DNA of 64,000 bases from Pseudonocardia sp. N23 (lineage in GTDB: Bacteria > Actinomycetota > Actinomycetes > Mycobacteriales > Pseudonocardiaceae), in contig NZ_BEGX01000114.1 of assembly GCF_002583555.1 (NCBI RefSeq), forward strand, positions 153,689 to 217,688, read 5' to 3'. The position numbers and the translations under genes were made by a program. Within the stretch, counting starts at the first letter, position 1. Every line of letters begins with the position of its first letter. The notes under the pieces are model-generated. The model ran no database searches and was not told the origin of the DNA. It saw nothing but the letters and a program-made list of their open reading frames with translations. Below, piece after piece: positions 17,301 to 25,054 of the stretch.

Positions 17301-17838
17301 CGTTCGGCGCCAGCCCGGTCCGCATCACCTGCCCGAGCGCGTTCGCCGCGCCGGCAGCGTCGACCCCGAACGCGCTGGAGAGGTTCAGCACCGACCCGGT
17401 GACGTCCTGGATCTGGGCGTCGGTCGCGTTCGCCGCCAGCGCCCCCGACTGCAGCACCGACCGGATCGCGTCGTTGACATCGCCGATCGACTCGCCGTAG
17501 GCCTGGCTGTACAGGTCCCCGGCGATCTTCCCGTACCGGCCAGCGTCCGCCGCGGAGAGCCCGAGCTGGGCCTGCAGCTTCCCGTTCGCCGCGGAGAAGT
17601 CCAGGGCGTCGGTCAGCGCCTTCGTCAGGGCCAGCCCGATCAGCGCACCAGCTGCGACCCCCGCGGCGACCATGCCCGGGTTGGAGATCTGATCCTCGGC
17701 CTCGTCGGTGTCGACGACCGGGGTGATCACGATGTCCGGTGGGGTGAAGGAGTTGATGCGGGAGGTGATCTCCTCGAAGAACCCGCCGAACGACGGGACC
17801 ATCGGGACGGCGATGTCACCCGCGGTGTACTGGCTCAC
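14305..17838 (-). CDS. Tape measure protein with two peptidoglycan-hydrolase domains
   Basis: 1177 residues; sets tail length (roughly 0.15 nm per residue, so about 175 nm by that rule). The N-terminal third is the helical tape-measure domain, followed by a hydrophobic stretch and then several Trp-rich repeats of about 40 residues (ATWLWESVLKPVWDALVW and variants). A metallopeptidase-like M15/LAS domain follows, with YHGAGKAIDIAG and AEHYNHVHWAMN providing His and Asp ligands. A lytic transglycosylase (SLT) domain is near the C terminus, with MNQESGGNPRAINNWD carrying the catalytic Glu. Both would help DNA entry through the cell wall. The gene is preceded by frameshifted chaperones. Confidence 0.92.
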   Translation of the reverse strand: MSQYTAGDIAVPMVPSFGGFFEEITSRINSFTPPDIVITPVVDTDEAEDQISNPGMVAAGVAAGALIGLALTKALTDALDFSAANGKLQAQLGLSAADAGRYGKIAGDLYSQAYGESIGDVNDAIRSVLQSGALAANATDAQIQDVTGSVLNLSSAFGVDAAGAANALGQVMRTGLAPNAEVALDVIYRGFQVGADKAEDFLDTLNEYGTQFRKLGLDAADATGLISQGLQAGARDGDLVADALKEFSIRAVDGSEASAAAFKGLGLSAEQMTAQIARGGQGAKDGVGLVLDRLRAVKDPAQQAALATGLFGTQAEDLGAALFALHPETAAAGLGQIGGAADAAGEALMTPSARMESFQRTLQTTVVDLIGGKILPIFSTLIDWGSAIFSWGPVPEILSFLATSGGVAVGLLLAVVGATKAWTLAQAALNIVMNANPVTLIVLAIGALVGALIWAYNNVEWLRDFVDSAFRVIAGVATWLWKSVFKPAFDGIATAATWLWQSVLSPVFSFIGKAAQVLFAVIMTVLIAPLIVAWNVLAAAATWLYENVLQPVFSAIGAAATWLWESVLKPVWDALVWLWQNVLAPAAEWLYQNVFLPIFNAIGAIVEWVWLNLIKPNLDAMVWLWQNVLAPVLNWLWHNIFEPAFQGIGTVISWVWTNVIKPTFDAIVAGVNWVKDGFQSAVDWIGRIWSGMKSLLAKPVNFLIETVWNKGILVAWNWVADLLPGVEPAKGLDKIPEFAAGGPVPHDMLLRAGEAGPEYVLSAPAVAKLGGMAAADRLHRNLLGGTESETGAGVGGVSGSSSVGSGGGSVWQALWNIVHGAFPTARLTSSVRPGDPGYHGAGKAIDIAGPRSMDMPFMLAVDQWIAAKYPGSTELIHTPGINLKNGRPFTYSAGTRAEHYNHVHWAMNGIPGAAGDGAVAFSGSARAYNWFQQRVRELVNSATDGIINAIPFHAPPQMFDIPKNIANFGRDKVLEFLVGEGKKEDEKSNVSYTGGAGVEQWRGLVTQALARLGLSPADADRTLRRMNQESGGNPRAINNWDSNAARGTPSKGLMQVIDPTFRAYRDPGLANDIWDPMANIVASMRYARARYGSLAAAYDKPGGYDSGGWLPPGMSTVYNGTSRPEAILTPEQWDKVRPGGGDGAQITLQAREPMSQSEISRLADEIVRRQQWARRTG

Positions 17839-18685
17839 GAGGTCGCTCCGCTTTCATCGCGCGGGGAGAACATCTGGATCACTCGGTTCGCCTCATCGCG
17901 ATCAGCGCGCTTGCGCAGGTCGTCGACGAGCGTCCGCGGCCGCCGCGGCTTCGGGACCTCAGGCCCCTTGCCGGACTTGCTGTTCACCCCGATCAGCGTG
18001 GAATGCATCGCCCGGACCGCCTGCACGAGCTCGGTGAGCAGCTCCCGCTCGGGCGTCCACCCGACCAGCGACATCCGGGGCTCCTCTCCGCTGTCGGTGT
18101 GTCCGGCGACGAGCAGCGGGGCGATCTCGTCGTCGTCGTGGAGCGCGGCGATGTAGCGGGACTCGCGGGGGAGCTGCTCGACGAGGCGGAGCAGCTTCCC
18201 CCACGGGTGCCGGCCGCGAAGCCAGTCCAGAAGGTCCAGGCCGAGGTAGGCCTGGAGGTCGTACTCCAGCTCGTGGCCGTACCGGTCGATCAGTTCGACG
18301 GCACGGCCTACCGTTCCGGGGAGGCCCCCGGGCCGCCGAGGTTGAGGTCAGTCATGACGTCGACGATCAGGTCGCGCCACGCGGTGAACGGGGCGCCACC
18401 CTCGGCCTTGTCGTCTGCGTCGTCGTCGGGTCGCGCGCCCCCACGAGCAGCCCTCGCGAGCCGCTCGTAGTTGTCCTTCCCGATCAGCACCGACACGGCG
18501 CCGGCGAAGTCCCCCTTGCGCTGCAGCTCCTGCAGCGACTGGAGGGACTCGGCCGTCGGGATGTGCACGACGACGACGTCGCCGGGCTCGTCCGTCACCG
18601 GGATCTCGGCGGTGACGTTGCGGGCCTCGGCGACCATCCGGTTCCACGACCGGCGTTCCTTGCGGTTCGGGACGGGCGTGCTCAC
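17835..18685 (-). CDS. Tail assembly chaperone, long form made by -1 frameshift
   Basis: The second chaperone frame has no good start of its own. It is open from the end of the first chaperone through GRAVELIDRYGHELEYDLQ and LDLLDWLRGRHPWGKL to the stop at 17835, which overlaps the tape measure ATG. Slipping back one base at CCCGGGG (18332-18326) joins the two frames into a product of about 284 residues. This is the conserved G/GT arrangement of siphoviruses; the fusion protein coats the tape measure protein during tail assembly. The internal Met at 18074 would give only a 79-residue fragment. Confidence 0.85.
18308..18685 (-). CDS. Tail assembly chaperone, short form
   Basis: 125 residues from a GTG, ending LNLGGPGASPER just after the slippery site. 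It contains a helical N terminus (NRKERRSWNRMVAEARNVT) and a central domain with SLQSLQELQRKGDFAGAVSV. It corresponds to gpG of lambda. The ratio of short to long form is set by the frameshift at 18326-18332. Confidence 0.85.
   Translation of the reverse strand: MSTPVPNRKERRSWNRMVAEARNVTAEIPVTDEPGDVVVVHIPTAESLQSLQELQRKGDFAGAVSVLIGKDNYERLARAARGGARPDDDADDKAEGGAPFTAWRDLIVDVMTDLNLGGPGASPER
18326..18332 (-). promoter_or_regulatory. Programmed -1 ribosomal frameshift site CCCGGGG
   Basis: On the minus strand the zero-frame codons are GGC CCG GGG GCC. The heptamer C CCG GGG fits the X XXY YYZ rule exactly, so both tRNAs can re-pair after slipping one base back. The zero frame ends at TAG 18 bases further on, and the -1 frame then stays open to the tape measure gene. 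Confidence 0.8.
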
Positions 18686-18900
18686 TTCGCCGCGGCCTTC
18701 CCGCCGCCGCTGGTGGCGGTGTTCGTGTCGACGGGCTCCTTGCCGTCGACGTCGGCCTTCCCACCGGACGCGATGACGGCGTCGTAGGACTTCCCGGACT
18801 TGATGCGGTAGCCCTGCCCGTAGACGAGGTTGTTGAGCTCGACGGGGTCGCTGGTCTGGTACTCGCGGCCGTCGGGGTGGACGAGGGTGGTGTTCTGCAC
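18682..18900 (-). CDS. Small protein between tail tube and chaperones
   Basis: 72 residues. It begins MQNTTLVHPDGREYQTSDPV and ends in a Gly/Ala/Lys tail. The stop overlaps the chaperone GTG. The VHPDGREY..DPVELNNLVYGQGY pattern recurs in small actinophage proteins at this place and near the connectors, but no function is established. Confidence 0.65.
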   Translation of the reverse strand: MQNTTLVHPDGREYQTSDPVELNNLVYGQGYRIKSGKSYDAVIASGGKADVDGKEPVDTNTATSGGGKAAAK

Positions 18901-18993
18901 GGCTGATTCCTTCCGGGTGGGTAGTGCCGGTGGTCCGGCCCGGCGGCGGGCTGCAGCAGCACGCCCGCCACCGGACCGGGTCTGGGGAGCGGG

Positions 18994-19653
18994 TCAGGCG
19001 AGGGCCGGGAACCCGGCCGCCTCGAGCTGGGCCGCCCAGCCGGGGCCGCCGAAGAAGTGCCGCACCGCGTAGCCGAGCGTCGGGTCGACGAACGCGGTGC
19101 CGGTCACCGGGTACTGCAGCTCGCTGCCATCGGTCCACGCCTGGTCGTCGACCGTCGTGACCGACATGCGCGGGCAGAACCGGCCGATGTACACCGCGTC
19201 GGCGCCGACACCGTCGGCCATGATCGCGTAGAACCGCCGGTAGATCGTGGTGTTCGCGCTGGCCTGGTTGAACGCGACCTCACCGGTGACCGCGGTCGGG
19301 GTGACCGAGGACAGGTCCACGCCGTAGTAGAGCTCCAGGCTCTGGCGCTTCGTCTCCTGCATCGTGAACTTGAGGTTCGTGACATCGGAGGTGATGTCGC
19401 GGCGCGTCGGCTCGAACGCGCCCCACGACGTGGTGTCGGAGGTGTCCATGTCCCGCGACCAGCTCGCGCCGTCGTCCTTCGTGATGTACCCGACGTCGGA
19501 GTAGCCGACCGGGAGCGCGACGGGGTCCGCGCCGGCCCCCGACGTGAGCGCCGCGGGCGCCGCGGCCGACGAGGCGGCCGTCCAGATGCCGCCGTTGAGC
19601 GCCTTCCGGATCAGCTGCTGCTGGCGCTGCTGAAGAGTGTTGAATGCCGGCAT
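18994..19653 (-). CDS. Major tail tube protein
   Basis: 219 residues. YSDVGYITKDDGASWSRD, the central FTMQETKRQSLELYYG and a beta-rich body are characteristic of actinosiphovirus tail tube subunits. It is placed between the tail terminator and the chaperones, as expected. It polymerises around the tape measure protein. Confidence 0.85.
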   Translation of the reverse strand: MPAFNTLQQRQQQLIRKALNGGIWTAASSAAAPAALTSGAGADPVALPVGYSDVGYITKDDGASWSRDMDTSDTTSWGAFEPTRRDITSDVTNLKFTMQETKRQSLELYYGVDLSSVTPTAVTGEVAFNQASANTTIYRRFYAIMADGVGADAVYIGRFCPRMSVTTVDDQAWTDGSELQYPVTGTAFVDPTLGYAVRHFFGGPGWAAQLEAAGFPALA

Positions 19654-19668
19654 GTCAGACAGTCCTTC

Positions 19669-20055
19669 CTAGGATCGCGGCCGGCGCCACGCCAGCACGA
19701 AGTTCGTTGTGACCGACCGCTTGTCGAGGTCGGGATCGGGAATCTGCAGCGGCGGTGTGAACGTCGCCGCGTCGTCGATCAGCACGCCGGCCACCACGGT
19801 GTTCGGGCTGGCGAGGATCACCTGCCTGCACTGCTCCGACAGCTGCCAGGACTGCGTCCGGTCCGCGCCGATGCAGGTCACCTCCATCACCGGGGAGTCG
19901 GTGATCCCGTCGTCGGAGCCGCCCGTGCGGACGACCCTGATCAGGGGGGTCTCGATCGTCTCCGGCGTCGCGGTGCACGCCGGCGCGACGGCCGGGTCGA
20001 GGAGGTCGAGCACGACCACCTCGGCATCGGGCCACGCCGCGAGGAGCTCAGCCAT
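19669..20055 (-). CDS. Tail terminator
   Basis: 128 residues starting MAELLAAWPDAEVVVLDLLD. Size, alpha/beta pattern and position (between the gp10-like protein and the tail tube gene) match tail terminators, which stop tube polymerisation and join the tail to the neck. It overlaps the preceding gene by 8 bases. Confidence 0.78.
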   Translation of the reverse strand: MAELLAAWPDAEVVVLDLLDPAVAPACTATPETIETPLIRVVRTGGSDDGITDSPVMEVTCIGADRTQSWQLSEQCRQVILASPNTVVAGVLIDDAATFTPPLQIPDPDLDKRSVTTNFVLAWRRPRS

Positions 20056-20365
20056 GGGTCACCGACCCGACGACCCCGACGACGCTGCGGTAGCGGCTCT
20101 TGACGTCCGGGTAGCGCACCGCACCCGTGGGCGGGGCCGGGACGAGGACGGTCGCGCCGGCCCGGTCCCGGCGAGCCCCTGCCGTTGCCGACGTCGTGAC
20201 GATCGGCGTCGGCATCCGGTCGTAGACACCTGCCGGCGCGCTGGCCACCCGGGCCGCGAGGTCGTCGGCGTGCCGCTTCACCGCCTGCCGCAGCGCCACG
20301 TCCCGGGCCAGGTAGGCGCGGATCGCGGAGCTGTTGCGGCGGAACCGCGCGCGAGGGGTGCTCAT
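20048..20365 (-). CDS. HK97 gp10-like neck protein
   Basis: 105 residues; basic N-terminal helix (ARFRRNSSAIRAYLARDVALR, abridged), a long helix about 25-50 (VKRHADDLAARVASAPAG) and a beta hairpin C terminus. This is the usual HK97-gp10 or minor-tail layout. ATGA overlap with the stopper gene upstream. Confidence 0.7.
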   Translation of the reverse strand: MSTPRARFRRNSSAIRAYLARDVALRQAVKRHADDLAARVASAPAGVYDRMPTPIVTTSATAGARRDRAGATVLVPAPPTGAVRYPDVKSRYRSVVGVVGSVTHG

Positions 20366-20679
20366 CCCGACACCGCCCGCAGCGGCACCGAGCAGACGGC
20401 CTTGCGGCCGGTGAGCGGCGACTTCCACTGCGCCGGGTCGCCGTCGACGTGCCAGCGCCGCCCGCCGATCTCGATGACGTCCGTGGCGACGACGTCGCTG
20501 CCGTAGGGCAGGAACAGCGTCGCCTGCGTCGTGACCGTGTCGCCGCGGGTGACGTGGTCCTCCGTCGACGACACGGGCGCGAACGCGCCGGCCATCTCGG
20601 TGCGGGTCTCGGTCAAGCGGTCGCCGAACCGGTTGACGCCACCAGGGCGGCACCGGACGACCGTGTCGGGGTAACGCAT
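20362..20679 (-). CDS. Head-tail stopper
   Basis: 105 residues, beta-rich, with VIEIGGRRWHVDGDPAQW in the middle. That is the typical pattern of head-closure proteins that plug the portal after packaging. The start overlaps the previous stop (ATGA). Confidence 0.72.
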   Translation of the reverse strand: MRYPDTVVRCRPGGVNRFGDRLTETRTEMAGAFAPVSSTEDHVTRGDTVTTQATLFLPYGSDVVATDVIEIGGRRWHVDGDPAQWKSPLTGRKAVCSVPLRAVSG

Positions 20680-21086
20680 CAGGCCCACCCCGCCAGGTGC
20701 GGAGACGGCCACTGCGGCGGCACCGGCGCGGACGGCGTGATCGTGAACGCCCCACCACCGGCGCCGAGGAGCTTCCACTCCTCGTCGAGGATCGTGAGGA
20801 ACCCGGCCGCCACCCGCGTGTCGAGAGTGGCCGACCAGGGCCCGATCGACTCCTGCCGGAACCCCTCGGAGTTCCGCAGGACGCGCGCGACGGCCTCGGC
20901 CTCGATGTTCCGGACGAGCGTCGCGTACGACGGGTCGGAGTCAGTCCTTGTCCGCAGAGACGGCAGCCGCGTCAGCAGCCTTGCCTCGACGGCCTCGAGC
21001 TGGGCTCGGACGAACCGCGCCTCCTCCGTCGTCAGCTCCGTCCGCTGCAGAGCCGTCGCCACGTCCGTCGTCTCCGCCAGCGCCAT
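20679..21086 (-). CDS. Head-tail connector (gp15/gp6-like adaptor)
   Basis: 135 residues. The helical N terminus MALAETTDVATALQRTELTT with LEAVEARLLTRLPSL is the standard start of actinophage adaptors that bind the portal ring. Its first 146 bases overlap the end of the upstream small gene in another frame. Confidence 0.8.
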   Translation of the reverse strand: MALAETTDVATALQRTELTTEEARFVRAQLEAVEARLLTRLPSLRTRTDSDPSYATLVRNIEAEAVARVLRNSEGFRQESIGPWSATLDTRVAAGFLTILDEEWKLLGAGGGAFTITPSAPVPPQWPSPHLAGWA

Positions 21087-21204
21087 CGTCGCTGCCCTCC
21101 GCCGGGTCGCCGTAGTCGAGGTCGTCGGTGGGCTCGAAGCCCTCGGGCGCGGGACCGTCGGTCTCGATGACGGTCCCGGCCTCGGGGTGCTTGTAGGCCG
21201 GCAT
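20941..21204 (-). CDS. Small acidic protein between capsid and connector
   Basis: 87 residues. The first 35 (MPAYKHPEAGTVIETDGPAP...) look coding and match small proteins at this position in other phages. The rest is a low-complexity Gly/Asp run followed by a basic Ala-rich tail. It overlaps the connector gene by 146 bases, far more than any other pair here. The low-complexity half may be a by-product of overlap. A parallel small gene precedes the connector in element 2. Confidence 0.5.
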   Translation of the reverse strand: MPAYKHPEAGTVIETDGPAPEGFEPTDDLDYGDPAEGSDDGAGGDDGRGDGSAADGADDGGGAVRPSPARGRRGKAADAAAVSADKD

Positions 21205-21207
21205 CGG

Positions 21208-22134
21208 TCAGGCCGCCGTGGTCTTCGTGAGCTTCACGAACGACGAGACGTCGTTGATGAGCAGACCGAATTCGGTCTCGGCGCGGACGGCGACGAGGTT
21301 GTTCTCCCAGAGCGAGGTCAGCTCGCCGTCGATCGTGACGGTGGCCTGCGTGGAGACGTCGTAGGAGATGCCGCCGATCTGGCCCCACACGACCTGCGAC
21401 CAGTCACCTGCCCAGCCGAGCGTGTACGCCGTCGACGGGGCGCCCGGCGTCGGCGCACCAACCCCGTCACCCATCGACGACTGACGGCCGATGAGGCGGC
21501 CGCCACGGGCCGCGGGCGCGGTCCCCTCGTACGGGGACTCGATGTAGAGCGGCCGGCCGGTGGTGTCCACTGAGCCGAGGAGGTCGGGCTCCAGGCGGGT
21601 GTCGAGGGCGAAGCCGGTGAGCTTCTTGCCGGCGTTGACCAGCAGCCGCAGCGCGGTGACGAGGTCGGCGTGCACGCCACCGGCGGACGCTGCGCTGCTG
21701 CCGATGCCGACGGACGCGGTCGCCTGGCCGAGGTAGGCGGCGAACGGGGTGTTCGTGCCGTGGAAGCCGGCGGCGTCGAACGCCATCGCGAAGGCCTCGC
21801 CGAGCTGCGGCCGGATCTCGTCGACGTAGCCGCCGGGGTTGGCGCGCACGGTCTCGGCGGAGACAACGGCGATGGCCGCGATCTTCTTCGGCGTCATCGA
21901 CTTGAGGGTCATGCCGCCCTTGCTGGCCGGCTTCTTCCCGGCCTCGGCGACCCACCCCGCAGTGGGCTTCGAGGTGACGACGGGAACCTCGGTGCCGGCC
22001 AGGCCGAGCGGGACCTTCCGCGCGAGCTGCTGCAGCGCAGACGCCCGGTAGACCTGGTCGAAGATCGGAGCGGCGCGCTCCTTGTTCAGGAAGCCTGAGA
22101 AGTCGCCGGTGACGGTGGGGGCGGTGATAGCCAC
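21208..22134 (-). CDS. Major capsid protein, HK97 fold
   Basis: 308 residues. It has the hallmarks of actinophage HK97-type capsid proteins: a short N arm, PIFDQVYRASALQQLARKVP, VPVVTSKPTAGWVAEAGKKP, the spine helix IRPQLGEAFAMAFDAAGFHG and the C-terminal VRAETEFGLLINDVSSFVKL. There is no long N-terminal delta domain; a separate scaffold gene lies upstream. It forms the icosahedral shell. Confidence 0.93.
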   Translation of the reverse strand: MAITAPTVTGDFSGFLNKERAAPIFDQVYRASALQQLARKVPLGLAGTEVPVVTSKPTAGWVAEAGKKPASKGGMTLKSMTPKKIAAIAVVSAETVRANPGGYVDEIRPQLGEAFAMAFDAAGFHGTNTPFAAYLGQATASVGIGSSAASAGGVHADLVTALRLLVNAGKKLTGFALDTRLEPDLLGSVDTTGRPLYIESPYEGTAPAARGGRLIGRQSSMGDGVGAPTPGAPSTAYTLGWAGDWSQVVWGQIGGISYDVSTQATVTIDGELTSLWENNLVAVRAETEFGLLINDVSSFVKLTKTTAA

Positions 22135-22231
22135 TGGGCCCGCCTTTCGAGGTGAGGGATCCGATGTCGGACCGCCACCTCGGGCGAGCGCGCCCCCACC
22201 GCGGGGGACTGGATGCGGCGAGGGTAGCCGA

Positions 22232-22747
22232 TCAGATGCCGAGCGCGGCCCGCAGCGAGTCCTCCAGCGGGTCCCCGTTGAGCGCCATCCCCTGCCCCTG
22301 CGACGGATCCGGCGTGCGCCGGCGCTCCTCGCGACCCGAGGCCTGCGCGTTCGCCGTGAGCGCGGCCAACGCCTTCGCGTCCGCCGTCAGCTCCTCCTCG
22401 GTGTTGCCGCGGAGCCGGTCGGCCAGCTCGTCGGGCAGCTGCGCGCGGCGGGCGACTCGCTCGCGCAAGCGGCCGAGCTCGGCCTCCTCGGCGCGCCGGT
22501 TCGCGTCCGCGAGCTGCTCGGTGAACCGCTGCGTCTCGGACTTCTTCGCGTCCTCGGCGGCCTTCGCGGCCGTCTCGAACTGCTCCAGCTCCTTCAGCCG
22601 CTTCCGCAGGCCCGCGTTCTCGCTGTTGGTCTTGCGGATCTTCTCCATCGCCCGCTCGGCGTCGAACGGCTCCTGCTCGTTCGACTCGCCGCCGGTGGCC
22701 TCGGGAGCGGTCGGCGTGGGGTTCGTGGTCTGCTGCTGCTCAGTCAC
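22232..22747 (-). CDS. Scaffolding protein
   Basis: 171 residues, strongly coiled coil (about 30-120) between a Gln/Thr/Pro-rich N terminus and the conserved end PLEDSLRAALGI. Size, composition and position immediately before the capsid gene are diagnostic. It would be lost from the mature head. Confidence 0.85.
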   Translation of the reverse strand: MTEQQQTTNPTPTAPEATGGESNEQEPFDAERAMEKIRKTNSENAGLRKRLKELEQFETAAKAAEDAKKSETQRFTEQLADANRRAEEAELGRLRERVARRAQLPDELADRLRGNTEEELTADAKALAALTANAQASGREERRRTPDPSQGQGMALNGDPLEDSLRAALGI

Positions 22748-22834
22748 GAATGACTCCTAAATCGCGGGGAGCGTGCCCACCCGGGGCCATGGGTCGCGGC
22801 CTATCGGCACCACTAGCGACCTGCGAATACTAAC

Positions 22835-23536
22835 TCATTCGGCAGGACCGCCCGACTTCTCCCAGGCCCGCCGGAATGCGTGCCATTTCTCCTCACCCGA
22901 ATACGGGATCGACGCATCGTAATAGATTTCCTGGACCCGCTCGAATTCCTCACGACCCGGCCACTCACGCTGATCCTTCCGCACCAGCACGGCCACGCAC
23001 CGGTCGTGATCGTGCGCCCGGAACCCGCCCGAGCGGGCCCCCTCGGTGTGATAGACGGGCCCGCGGGACACGAACAGCGCGCAGAACGCGCACGGGGCGC
23101 CGTCCGACACCCGAGCCCAGCGGCCCTCACCCCCGGACGCCTCCGACACCTGCAGCGTCGTCTCCCGCCCGGCCTGCTCGACGTGACGCACCAGCCGCGC
23201 CGTCCCATCCGCCGCGACCCGCGCCGGAGACCACCCGGGCGACCGCCGGTCCCGGTCCACGATCGTCGACCGCAGCGCCTGCACCGTCCACGACAGGTCG
23301 TACGGCAGCCGCGCGGGCCGATCCGCCGACGGCAGCACCGCCCGCGCCGCCAGGTACGCGATTGCGGCCGACCGCTGCCGCCACCCCAGCACCTGCGGGT
23401 ACAGCAACGCGGCCAGCCGCAGCCACCCGGCGTTCGGGAGCTCGGCCTCGACGCCGCGGAGCAGGATCGGCAGCACCAGCTGCGCGGCCTCCCGGCTGAT
23501 CAGGTCCTGCTGAGTGCGGAGCTCGACGAGCGGCAC
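22835..23536 (-). CDS. MuF-like minor head protein
   Basis: 233 residues. The C-terminal half has VSDGAPCAFCALFVSRGPVY followed by FRAHDHDRCVAVLV. This CxxC plus HDxC set, which binds zinc, is typical of the MuF/VG15 proteins found after actinophage portals. It is injected or bound inside the head near the portal. It starts 2 bases before the portal stop in the reading direction. Confidence 0.82.
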   Translation of the reverse strand: MPLVELRTQQDLISREAAQLVLPILLRGVEAELPNAGWLRLAALLYPQVLGWRQRSAAIAYLAARAVLPSADRPARLPYDLSWTVQALRSTIVDRDRRSPGWSPARVAADGTARLVRHVEQAGRETTLQVSEASGGEGRWARVSDGAPCAFCALFVSRGPVYHTEGARSGGFRAHDHDRCVAVLVRKDQREWPGREEFERVQEIYYDASIPYSGEEKWHAFRRAWEKSGGPAE

Positions 23537-23537
23537 G

Positions 23538-24890
23538 TCACGCCTCGATGGCCGCCGGCGCGGCGGGCGCCTGCTGCTGGGCCTGGTCGGCGCCGACCGA
23601 GCGGATCAGCGCCGCGAGCGGGTCGGACGCCATGAGCTGCGCGTAGTGCGCCTGCTGCTCCACCGAGTAGCCCAGCGCGTCCCACGCGGCCTCCTTCGGG
23701 ATGATCCCGGCCTGCACAAGCTTCGTCACCGCGTCCGCCTTCGCCGCGAACGTCGGCGTCGACGGGTCCCGCCAGCGGGTCTCCAGCCGCGGGACGTCGT
23801 CGGTGTCGTCGATCCAGCGAAGCGCGATCCGGAACGCGGCCTCCCACGCATCCGCGAGCTGGGTCCCGGCCCGCTCCGCGCGCTTCACCAGCCGCGACTC
23901 CGACGACCGGATCGCGTCCGCCGACGCCGGGTTGTCCGTCGAGTAGCCCAGGTAGTGCGGCGGCATCCCGGTCATCGCGCTGACCAGCTTCGAGTACAGG
24001 TTGATGACCTCGGTGAAGTTCCGCAGGTCCGCCGCCGAGAACTGCCCGACCTTCGCGTCCTCGTTCCCGAGCGCCCACAGCCGGCCGATGTAGGCCTCCC
24101 ACGCCGGCTTCGGGTTCCCCGCCTCGTCGACGAAGTCCTCCCGCGACGCGCCGAGGACGTACCGCTGCGGCACCGCGAGGAGCTCCTGCGCGCCGCCGAG
24201 GTTCGTCAGCGACCGGCAGCACGCGTCCGTCAGGCCGATGATGTCGGCCATCTCGGAGTGGCCGGACTCGTCGGAGAGCCGGTCCTGGTAGAGCATCGGC
24301 ACGACCGGCACCGTGCCGAGGTCGTGCTCGATCGCGTCGACCTCGACGAACCCTCTGCCCTGCCGCAGCTCGTAGAGCAGCGTGACGTCGGGCAGGTACA
24401 GCGCCGCCCGCTGCGGCACCCCGTTGTCGTCGGCCGCGTACACCCGACCCGCTGACCGGACCTCGCCCGTGCCCGGATCGACGTCGGCGTGGAGGTGATC
24501 GCCGGACTCGACGGTGATGAGCGGGGTCTCGTCGTCCCCGTCGCGGCGCCCGACCACGACGTAGGCATCCCCGGTGACGAACGCTTCCTTGTGGCCGAGG
24601 GGGCCGCGGGTGTCGAGGTTGTTGGCCTGCCACCAGTCCCACAGCCGGTCGGAGACCCGGGTCTCCCCCGCGAGCCGGAACCCTTCGACGTCGAGCCGTT
24701 CCTCGAGCGAGCGGATCGCGAGCCGCGGCCAATTCACGACGACCGCGAGGTTCTGCATCTGCGGCGGCAGGGTGATCCCGAGCGCGGAGAGCCGCTTCTC
24801 GCCCTGGTAGTAGGCGTTGAGCCGTCGGCGCTCGGTCGCGCCGTTGGAGATCTTCTCGATCAGGCCACGCAGGACATCGAGATCGGCCAC
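23538..24890 (-). CDS. Portal protein
   Basis: 450 residues from a GTG (VADLDVLRGL). NAYYQGEKRLSALGITLPPQ, the central MADIIGLTDACCRSLTNLGG and GMPPHYLGYSTDNPASADAI are characteristic of SPP1-type portals of actinophages. The dodecameric ring is the DNA channel and docks the terminase. The C terminus is Gln/Ala/Pro-rich. Confidence 0.93.
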   Translation of the reverse strand: MADLDVLRGLIEKISNGATERRRLNAYYQGEKRLSALGITLPPQMQNLAVVVNWPRLAIRSLEERLDVEGFRLAGETRVSDRLWDWWQANNLDTRGPLGHKEAFVTGDAYVVVGRRDGDDETPLITVESGDHLHADVDPGTGEVRSAGRVYAADDNGVPQRAALYLPDVTLLYELRQGRGFVEVDAIEHDLGTVPVVPMLYQDRLSDESGHSEMADIIGLTDACCRSLTNLGGAQELLAVPQRYVLGASREDFVDEAGNPKPAWEAYIGRLWALGNEDAKVGQFSAADLRNFTEVINLYSKLVSAMTGMPPHYLGYSTDNPASADAIRSSESRLVKRAERAGTQLADAWEAAFRIALRWIDDTDDVPRLETRWRDPSTPTFAAKADAVTKLVQAGIIPKEAAWDALGYSVEQQAHYAQLMASDPLAALIRSVGADQAQQQAPAAPAAIEA

Positions 24891-24979
24891 GCGCGGTGCC
24901 CGCCTTCCGGTGCGCGGCCACCTCGGGCGCCGGGTGCCCACCGGGGGGCGGATCGAGGCCCGATCCTACGGCGCGAGCG

Positions 24980-25054
24980 CTACGACCCGAGGATCGTGAT
25001 GCGGCCCGGCATCGGCGCCGGGACGTCGAGGTTGTCAGACAGCCACTCTCCCAT
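24980..25054 (-). CDS. Possible 24-residue peptide between terminase and portal
   Basis: An ATG overlaps the terminase stop (TGATG) and opens a frame for MGEWLSDNLDVPAPMPGRIT plus four residues. It is too short to prove, but the coupling is exact and the composition is not low complexity. Confidence 0.3.
   Translation of the reverse strand: MGEWLSDNLDVPAPMPGRITILGS

Noticed and set aside
15601..18156. Plus-strand open frame of 851 codons opposite the tape measure gene
   Set aside because: It is an antisense shadow caused by high GC at third codon positions. Composition is Asp/Arg/Val/Gly-rich with no domain, and the opposite strand holds a clear phage operon.
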